NCBI GenBank assembly: GCA_947476145.1
Contig: CANJPH010000009.1
Coordinates: forward strand, 1-64,000
Source: Bacteroidota bacterium
GTDB taxonomy: Bacteria; Bacteroidota; Bacteroidia; Chitinophagales; Chitinophagaceae
Reading direction: 5' to 3'
DNA length: 64,000 bases
Shown: piece after piece, positions 59,094-64,000 of the stretch
Layout of the letters: each line of letters starts with the position of its first letter
Position numbering within the stretch: the stretch's first letter is position 1
The notes under the pieces: model-generated
Told to the model about the DNA's origin: nothing
The model's input: only the letters and a program-made list of their open reading frames with translations
Databases searched by the model: none
Program-made: the position numbers and the translations under genes

Positions 59094-60617
59094 ATGAGTC
59101 AAGATTTATCAGAACAAGAGCTTATTAGGCGCGAAAAGCTACAAAATTTAGAAGCAGCTGGGATTAACCCTTATCCGGCTCCATTATATCCCGTTTCTCA
59201 CTATTCAGCAGAAATTAAGCAAAACTTCTCCGAGGAAACCAAGGATCACTATGCTTCTGTTTGTGTTGCAGGAAGAATTATGAGTGTAAATGACAAGGGT
59301 AAGGTATTATTTGTGAAGATTCAGGACAATGACGGCATCTTTCAATTATATATTAAGAGAGACGAAATTTGTCCAGACGAGGATAAGACGTATTGGGATG
59401 TACTCACTAAAAATGGATTGGACCTGGGTGATATTATTGGTGCAACGGGATATGTATTTATTACTAAAACAGGAGAAACCTCTTTACACGCAAGTACTGT
59501 TACTTTATTGGCTAAATCCTTAAAGCCACTTCCTGTGGTAAAAAGAGATGAGGAAGGAAATACCTTTGATGCCGTAACGGATCCAGAATTTAGATACCGT
59601 CAACGTTATGCGGATTTAATTATCAATCCGGATGTGAAGGAAACTTTTATGAAGCGTACCATCTTAATGAATACCATTCGTGAATTTTTAAATGCGCGTG
59701 GTGCATTAGAAGTTGATACGCCCGTATTACAAGCGATTCCGGGTGGAGCGGCTGCAAGACCCTTTATTACCCATCATAATGCCTTAGATACCCCTTTCTA
59801 TTTACGTATTGCCAATGAATTGTATTTAAAGCGTTTGATAGTGGGTGGATTTGATTTTGTGTATGAGTTTAGCCGCAATTTTAGAAACGAAGGAATGGAT
59901 CGTACGCATAATCCAGAATTTACAGTACTTGAATGGTACACGGCGTATAAAGATTATTTATGGATGATGGAAGTTACCGAGCAGTTGTTTGAAAAAATTG
60001 CATTGACATTACACGGTAAAACTGAATTAACGGTGGGCGACAAGACCATTGATTTTAAAGCACCTTATAGAAGAGTAAGTATTATAGATGCCATTAAAGA
60101 AAATACAGGCATTGATATTACGGGTATGGACGAGGCAGGGTTAAGGGAAGTATGTAAGACTTTAAAGATAGACGTGGCGCCAACGATTGGAAAAGGAAAA
60201 CTAATTGACGAAATATTCGGAGCTACTAGTGAGCATACTTATACGCAACCTACTTTCATTATTGATTATCCTGTGGAAATGAGCCCTTTGACTAAAAAGC
60301 ACAGAACCAAAGAGGGATTGGTAGAGCGTTTTGAATTAATGGTAAATGGAAAAGAATTAGCGAATGCGTATTCTGAATTAAACGATCCCATTGAACAACG
60401 TAAGCGTTTTGAAGATCAGTTGGCATTAATGGAAAGAGGAGATGACGAAGCTATGTTTATTGATCACGACTTTTTAAGAGCACTAGAATACGGTATGCCA
60501 CCAACCTCGGGTATTGGCATTGGAATAGATCGTTTATGTATGATGATGTTAAATCAACCTTCTATACAAGACGTATTGTTCTTCCCGCAAATGAGACCAG
60601 AACACTTTACCAAATAG
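59094..60617 (+). CDS. lysS: lysyl-tRNA synthetase, class II
   Basis: A 507-aa class II synthetase. The N-terminal OB-fold anticodon-binding domain (about 50-150) has VCVAGRIMSVNDKGKVLFV. Motif 1 appears near TPVLQAIPGGAAARPF, motif 2 in YEFSRNFRNEGMDRTHNPEFT, and motif 3 in GIGIGIDRLCMMML at the C-terminus. I start at MSQDLSEQELIRREK because the upstream in-frame extension has no family similarity and overlaps the -7 element. A bidirectional terminator lies downstream. Identification is secure. Confidence 0.97.
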   Translation: MSQDLSEQELIRREKLQNLEAAGINPYPAPLYPVSHYSAEIKQNFSEETKDHYASVCVAGRIMSVNDKGKVLFVKIQDNDGIFQLYIKRDEICPDEDKTYWDVLTKNGLDLGDIIGATGYVFITKTGETSLHASTVTLLAKSLKPLPVVKRDEEGNTFDAVTDPEFRYRQRYADLIINPDVKETFMKRTILMNTIREFLNARGALEVDTPVLQAIPGGAAARPFITHHNALDTPFYLRIANELYLKRLIVGGFDFVYEFSRNFRNEGMDRTHNPEFTVLEWYTAYKDYLWMMEVTEQLFEKIALTLHGKTELTVGDKTIDFKAPYRRVSIIDAIKENTGIDITGMDEAGLREVCKTLKIDVAPTIGKGKLIDEIFGATSEHTYTQPTFIIDYPVEMSPLTKKHRTKEGLVERFELMVNGKELANAYSELNDPIEQRKRFEDQLALMERGDDEAMFIDHDFLRALEYGMPPTSGIGIGIDRLCMMMLNQPSIQDVLFFPQMRPEHFTK

Positions 60618-60636
60618 TAATTACTGAAACTAAATC

Positions 60637-60661
60637 GAGGCAACCGTTTATGGGTTGCCTC
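60637..60661 (+). other. hairpin after lysS
   Basis: A perfect 9-bp stem GAGGCAACC/GGTTGCCTC with a 7-nt loop, 19 bp past the lysS stop. No T-run follows on the plus strand, so termination probably depends on the next hairpin (60680-60721). Confidence 0.6.
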
Positions 60662-60679
60662 TAAAAAATCTTAAAAGGA

Positions 60680-60721
60680 GTGATTAAAAAGGATTTAATT
60701 TTTGGAATCCTTTTTAATCAC
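60680..60721. terminator. bidirectional terminator shared by lysS and the M20 gene
   Basis: A perfect 16-bp stem (60680-60695 with 60706-60721), 10-nt loop, with AAAAA/TTTTT inside the arms. The right arm covers the last codons and stop codon (60714-60716) of the convergent M20 gene. Confidence 0.8.
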
Positions 60722-62177
60722 GATAATTTAACGCGGGCTTGATATCACCCAATAATGCTTTGTATTTATAATCTCCAACTCCTGCTTTAAACTCTTCCGT
60801 TGCTTTTTGTATTAGTGCAGGATTGCTCATTAAATCAATAGCGGTTAATGCCATTGTTTTACTCGCTACCAACATACCTTTTGTTCCAATCTCTGTTCCA
60901 CCACTTGCAACTGCTTGCCAGCTATGCGCAGGGGTGCCTGGTACCCAGGTGGCAGCTCTTAATCCAACAGTAGGTTTAGTATAACTTACATCCCCTACAT
61001 CGGTAGAACCACTATTTCCTTCTACTACATAACTTAAGGGTCTTACCGTTCCTGCTGTAGCAACATCCACAGGCGCACCAATAAATGTGGGTTGCATGGT
61101 TTTTGCAAATGCTTTTTCTTGTTCGGTATACGTAACGCCACCCACTTTTTCTAAATTAGATTGCATTACTTCTGCTAAGGTTTTATTAATCAACAAGTCG
61201 TGTGTGCCTCCAATAATATCAAACTTCATTGTAGTCCCTGTTCCTAAAGCTGCACCTTCCGCTGCTTTCACTACTCTGTCAAAAATTTCAACAGCATCTT
61301 TTCTTTTTGGATGACGCACATAATAATATACTTCTGCAAAATCAGGAACCACATTAGGCGCTTTACCACCGCTTGTAATTACATAATGTATTCTTGTTTC
61401 CTGAGGAATATGTTCACGCATCATGTTTACCATATTATCCATGGCTTCCACTGCATCTAATGCGGAACGACCTTGATCGGGTTGTGCAGCGGCATGCGCA
61501 GAGATACCATAAAATTTAAATTTAGCTGATTTGTTGGCGAGTGCACTGGTTGTTGAAACCGCATTCACATCATCAGGATGCCAATGTATTACAGCGTCCA
61601 AGTCATTAAATACGCCGGCGCGTACCATGAATACTTTACCACTACCCCCTTCTTCTGCAGGGCATCCATATACCTTAATAGTTCCTTTTAATTTTCCACT
61701 TGCTATTAATTCTTTAATCGCTATTCCTGCGGACACACTAGCGGTTCCAAATAAATGATGGCCACAACCATGTCCTGCATTTTTACCTGCAATCCCTGAT
61801 TTTTCAGCAACTGCATTTTGTGCTAGTCCAGGCAATGCATCATACTCTGCTAAAATTCCAATGGCAGGCGCACCAGCACCATAAGTAGCCACGAATGAAG
61901 TTGGAATGCCTGCTACACCTGTTTCTACGGTAAAGCCTGCCTCTTTTAAATGTTGTATGTGCAAGGCTGCGCTTTTATTTTCCTTATAACCCACTTCCGC
62001 AAAATCCCATATTTGTAAAGCAGTGTTTTTATCCGCTTCGTAGTTTGCTGACAAGGATTTAATAGCAGCATCTTTTGTTGCATTTAAGGCCGCAACGTTA
62101 GGATCTACTTTTGTTTTCTTTTGTGCGTTGCTAGATAACGCAACCAATACCAATCCACAAATCAAAAATTGTTTCAT
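60714..62177 (-). CDS. secreted M20 family metallo-amidohydrolase (AbgB-like)
   Basis: A 487-aa exported zinc amidohydrolase with a signal peptide (about 1-18, ending SSNA). Zinc ligands are visible in GHGCGHH (135-141) and CPAEEGGSG near 175, with WHPDD later. The dimerisation domain (about 215-330) begins around GISAHAAAQPDQG. It most resembles the p-aminobenzoyl-glutamate hydrolase B subunit/amidohydrolase group. In the periplasm it could release amino acids from N-acyl or aryl conjugates. It is 30 bp after the SDR gene, likely in one operon with gmk and the SDR. Confidence 0.88.
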   Translation of the reverse strand: MKQFLICGLVLVALSSNAQKKTKVDPNVAALNATKDAAIKSLSANYEADKNTALQIWDFAEVGYKENKSAALHIQHLKEAGFTVETGVAGIPTSFVATYGAGAPAIGILAEYDALPGLAQNAVAEKSGIAGKNAGHGCGHHLFGTASVSAGIAIKELIASGKLKGTIKVYGCPAEEGGSGKVFMVRAGVFNDLDAVIHWHPDDVNAVSTTSALANKSAKFKFYGISAHAAAQPDQGRSALDAVEAMDNMVNMMREHIPQETRIHYVITSGGKAPNVVPDFAEVYYYVRHPKRKDAVEIFDRVVKAAEGAALGTGTTMKFDIIGGTHDLLINKTLAEVMQSNLEKVGGVTYTEQEKAFAKTMQPTFIGAPVDVATAGTVRPLSYVVEGNSGSTDVGDVSYTKPTVGLRAATWVPGTPAHSWQAVASGGTEIGTKGMLVASKTMALTAIDLMSNPALIQKATEEFKAGVGDYKYKALLGDIKPALNYRD

Positions 62178-62207
62178 TGAAAATATTTAAGCTATTTATT
62201 AAAAAAT

Positions 62208-63026
62208 TTATAAAAATAAATCGGTGTATAATTTTGCACCTGGCACTACCGAGTAACCTGATAAATCTGTAATCCCTTCTGCGGCCATTACTTCTTCGTC
62301 AATAAATGTTTTACCAGTATAGGCTAATTTCTCTTTGGATAAAATATAAAACGCAGCATCTGCAAGGATGGCAGGCGTTCTACTCATGTTGGCTAACATC
62401 ACACCCCCTAATAAATTCCTAACTGCTGCCGTGTCAATGGTTGTGCGCGGCCACAATGCGTTGGAGGCAATGCCATCGTCTTTTAATTCATGTGCCCATC
62501 CAATGGCCATCATACTCATATCGTATTTAGTAATCGTATAAGCAATATGAGGTCCTATCCATTTTGGATCTAAATTAATGGGAGGGGATAAAGTAAGAAT
62601 ATGCGCATGTGTCGATTTTTTCAAATAAGGCAAAGCGTGTTGTACTACTAAAAAAGTACCACGTACATTAATGCTATGCATTAAATCAAATCTTTTACTC
62701 GGCGTGTTTTCAGTAGCTGTTAATTGAATTGCAGAGGCATTGTTAATGACAATATCAATGCCACCAAATTTGTCCACAGTTTGTTTAATGGCGTTGGCAA
62801 TTTGTGCTTCGTCTCTAATATCTACTTGCACCGCCAAGGCTTTCACACCTAGTGCTTCCACTTCAGCGGCAGCTGAAAATATAGTGCCTCCTAAACGTGG
62901 GTCTTCCTCCACCGATTTAGCAGCAATTACAATATTCGCTCCTGCACCTGCTAATTTTAAAGCAATGGCCTTCCCAATGCCTCTGCTACCACCGGTTATA
63001 AACACTGTTTTTCCTTGCAAAGACAT
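62208..63026 (-). CDS. HSDL2-like short-chain dehydrogenase
   Basis: A 272-aa SDR with the cofactor motif TGGSRGIG at 11-18, NNASAIQL near residue 94 and the active-site YTITK. ILTLSPPINLDPKWIGPHIAY is characteristic of the hydroxysteroid dehydrogenase-like protein 2 group. The catalytic serine is in LTLSPP. Substrates in this group are poorly defined; a fatty-acyl or steroid-like alcohol is likely. There is no SCP2 domain as in animal HSDL2. It is 27 bp after gmk and 30 bp before the M20 gene on the same strand. Confidence 0.87.
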   Translation of the reverse strand: MSLQGKTVFITGGSRGIGKAIALKLAGAGANIVIAAKSVEEDPRLGGTIFSAAAEVEALGVKALAVQVDIRDEAQIANAIKQTVDKFGGIDIVINNASAIQLTATENTPSKRFDLMHSINVRGTFLVVQHALPYLKKSTHAHILTLSPPINLDPKWIGPHIAYTITKYDMSMMAIGWAHELKDDGIASNALWPRTTIDTAAVRNLLGGVMLANMSRTPAILADAAFYILSKEKLAYTGKTFIDEEVMAAEGITDLSGYSVVPGAKLYTDLFL

Positions 63027-63053
63027 AATTATAAATTTTAATTTTTAAAATAT

Positions 63054-63641
63054 TTATTTCGTGAACTCGGGGCCTAAAAATTCAATTAATATATTCGCCG
63101 CCTCTTCACATGCGGTTGCTAATACTTCGTTTTTAATAATCGCATTAAACTGATTGCTAAAACTAATTTCATATTCCGCTTTATCAATCCTGGTTTGAAT
63201 GCTTTGTTCTGTTTCGGTTTGTCTTTTTAACAACCGCGTTTTTAATGCTTCAATTGAAGGAGGCATAATAAAAACAGAAAGACTGGAAGCTCCCAATTGT
63301 TGTTGAACACGAATGGCGCCTTTTACATCAATATCTAAAACGGGCACTTTACCCAACGCCCAAATACGCTCCAACTCCGACTTTAAAGTGCCATAGTAAA
63401 CGCCTTCATACACCTGTTCGTATTCTATGAATTCATTTTGCTCAATAAGTCCTTCAAATTTGGCAAGACTCAAAAAATGATATTCCACCCCATCCTGCTC
63501 TGCCCCCCTTGGTGCGCGGGTTGTAGCTGAAACAGAAAAGGCTAAACGAGAAAATCGCTCCAATAAATATTTAGTAATGGTTGTTTTTCCAGCCCCGGAT
63601 GGTGCTGCCAAAATGATTACTTTTTTCAAACTAGTTGACAT
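63054..63641 (-). CDS. gmk: guanylate kinase
   Basis: A 195-aa kinase phosphorylating GMP to GDP. P-loop APSGAGKT is at 13-20, and the GMP-binding segments SATTRAPRGAEQDGVEYHFLS and YEQVYEGVYYGT are present, with LDIDVKGA in the core. I start at the ATG at 63641 rather than a TTG two codons upstream, because an exact -7 element (63645-63652) overlaps that TTG and ends 3 nt before the ATG. It heads a minus-strand operon with the SDR and M20 genes and is divergent from the S10 peptidase gene. Confidence 0.95.
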   Translation of the reverse strand: MSTSLKKVIILAAPSGAGKTTITKYLLERFSRLAFSVSATTRAPRGAEQDGVEYHFLSLAKFEGLIEQNEFIEYEQVYEGVYYGTLKSELERIWALGKVPVLDIDVKGAIRVQQQLGASSLSVFIMPPSIEALKTRLLKRQTETEQSIQTRIDKAEYEISFSNQFNAIIKNEVLATACEEAANILIEFLGPEFTK

Positions 63642-63644
63642 GCT

Positions 63645-63652
63645 CAAATTTA
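63645..63652 (-). promoter_or_regulatory. gmk -7 promoter element
   Basis: Reads TAAATTTG on the minus strand, an exact TAnnTTTG match 3 nt before the ATG at 63641. No -33 TTG is found at standard spacing. Confidence 0.5.
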
Positions 63653-63708
63653 ATTAAATTATGCCGTATATTTATCTATCATAATACTTACTACTTAAAA
63701 AAAGAAAT

Positions 63709-64000
63709 ATGCAAAAGAAATTATGGCTGGCCTTATTTTTAGTTACTAATTTGTTTGCTCAGGCGCAAAGACCAACTGAAGAGGGCGTAAAACCCGTTAC
63801 AAAACAAGACGATAAAAATCCAAGTCTTAAAAGAGAACTTTCATTAGAAGCTAAAACCGAAGCCAAGGGCGAAGTGACCATTAAAGGTCAAAAAGTGCCT
63901 TATAAAGTAGTGTCAGGAACCATTCCGGTATGGGATGAGGACGGCAAGGCCATTGCAGGATTATATTATGTGTATTATGAAAGAACGGACGTTGCCAATA
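63709..64000 (+). CDS. secreted S10 family serine carboxypeptidase-like protein, N-terminal part
   Basis: The first 97 residues before the right edge. A signal peptide (about 1-19, ending FAQA) is followed by a low-complexity linker and then VTIKGQKVPYKVVSGTIPVWDEDGKA and YYVYYERTD. This strand pattern matches the start of the S10 serine carboxypeptidase domain seen in bacterial proteins, where the catalytic Ser, Asp and His come later and are outside the window. The call is from memory of the family N-terminus and cannot be confirmed here. It is divergent from gmk. Confidence 0.7.
   Translation, partial: MQKKLWLALFLVTNLFAQAQRPTEEGVKPVTKQDDKNPSLKRELSLEAKTEAKGEVTIKGQKVPYKVVSGTIPVWDEDGKAIAGLYYVYYERTDVAN

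Noticed and set aside
1..64000. tRNA, rRNA, CRISPR arrays, insertion sequences or prophage
   Set aside because: No cloverleaf-like sequence, regularly spaced repeats, transposase or phage genes were seen; gene content is uniformly chromosomal housekeeping.

Overview
This window is a gene-dense, AT-rich piece of a bacterial chromosome, almost certainly Bacteroidota and most likely the Chitinophagaceae/Chitinophagales. The main evidence is: many promoters with the Bacteroidota -7 element TAnnTTTG, few recognisable Shine-Dalgarno sequences, a DUF2480 protein, two bacterial GH3 proteins, a SurA_N/PpiC foldase, a DUF4369/TlpA-type thiol protein, an S10 peptidase and an LPS outer membrane (lptB, lpxD, kdsB). 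I see no phage, transposon, CRISPR array, rRNA or tRNA. The content is mostly housekeeping genes in short operons on both strands.

Layout. 0-10 kb: the 3' end of ybeY, two parS-like palindromes, mnmG, a pair of secreted amidohydrolase-like proteins, polA and a DUF2480 gene. 10-20 kb: a PpiD-like foldase, a 798-bp AT-rich gap, recA, an acyltransferase, mgsA, an M28 peptidase and uvrB. 20-30 kb: pnuC with a nicotinamide riboside kinase, mtgA with a secreted unknown, a LysE exporter with a GH3 protein, an IMPase with thiL, then recX/omega-amidase/nagA and dnaN. 30-36 kb: a sterol-desaturase-like hydroxylase, kdsB, a sugar MFS transporter, a KdnB-like Kdo 8-oxidase and a dicarboxylate symporter. 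36-47 kb: nfuA, pcrA/uvrD, an OmpA lipoprotein, a PlsC-like acyltransferase, mnmH, a glycosyltransferase, msrB, adk, fabG, a 69-aa membrane protein, a second GH3 protein and lptB. 47-58 kb: metF, a TlpA-like protein, rlmD, an active rhomboid followed by a pseudo-rhomboid, an EEP nuclease-like protein, cysS, MerC, SCO1, an epimerase and lpxD. 58-64 kb: a 431-bp non-coding region with a possible attenuator or small RNA, an RluE-like pseudouridine synthase, lysS, an M20 peptidase, an HSDL2-like SDR, gmk and the start of an S10 carboxypeptidase.

Themes. DNA replication and repair (polA, recA, recX, uvrB, pcrA, dnaN), tRNA U34 modification (mnmG, mnmH), rRNA modification (ybeY, rlmD, RluE-like), envelope and LPS (lpxD, lptB, kdsB, kdnB, mtgA, ompA, acyltransferases) and NAD salvage (pnuC with the kinase) are all represented.

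The observations most worth following up are: (i) a recurring arrangement in which an exact TAnnTTTG element ends only 3-9 nt before the start codon, predicting leaderless or near-leaderless mRNAs for at least eight genes; (ii) two parS-like sites between ybeY and mnmG; (iii) the active/pseudo-rhomboid tandem; (iv) kdsB next to a KdnB-like 8-oxidase, suggesting 8-modified Kdo in the LPS; and (v) alternative hairpins ending in a terminator just before the RluE-like gene. I found no clearly new multi-gene defence or mobile system.
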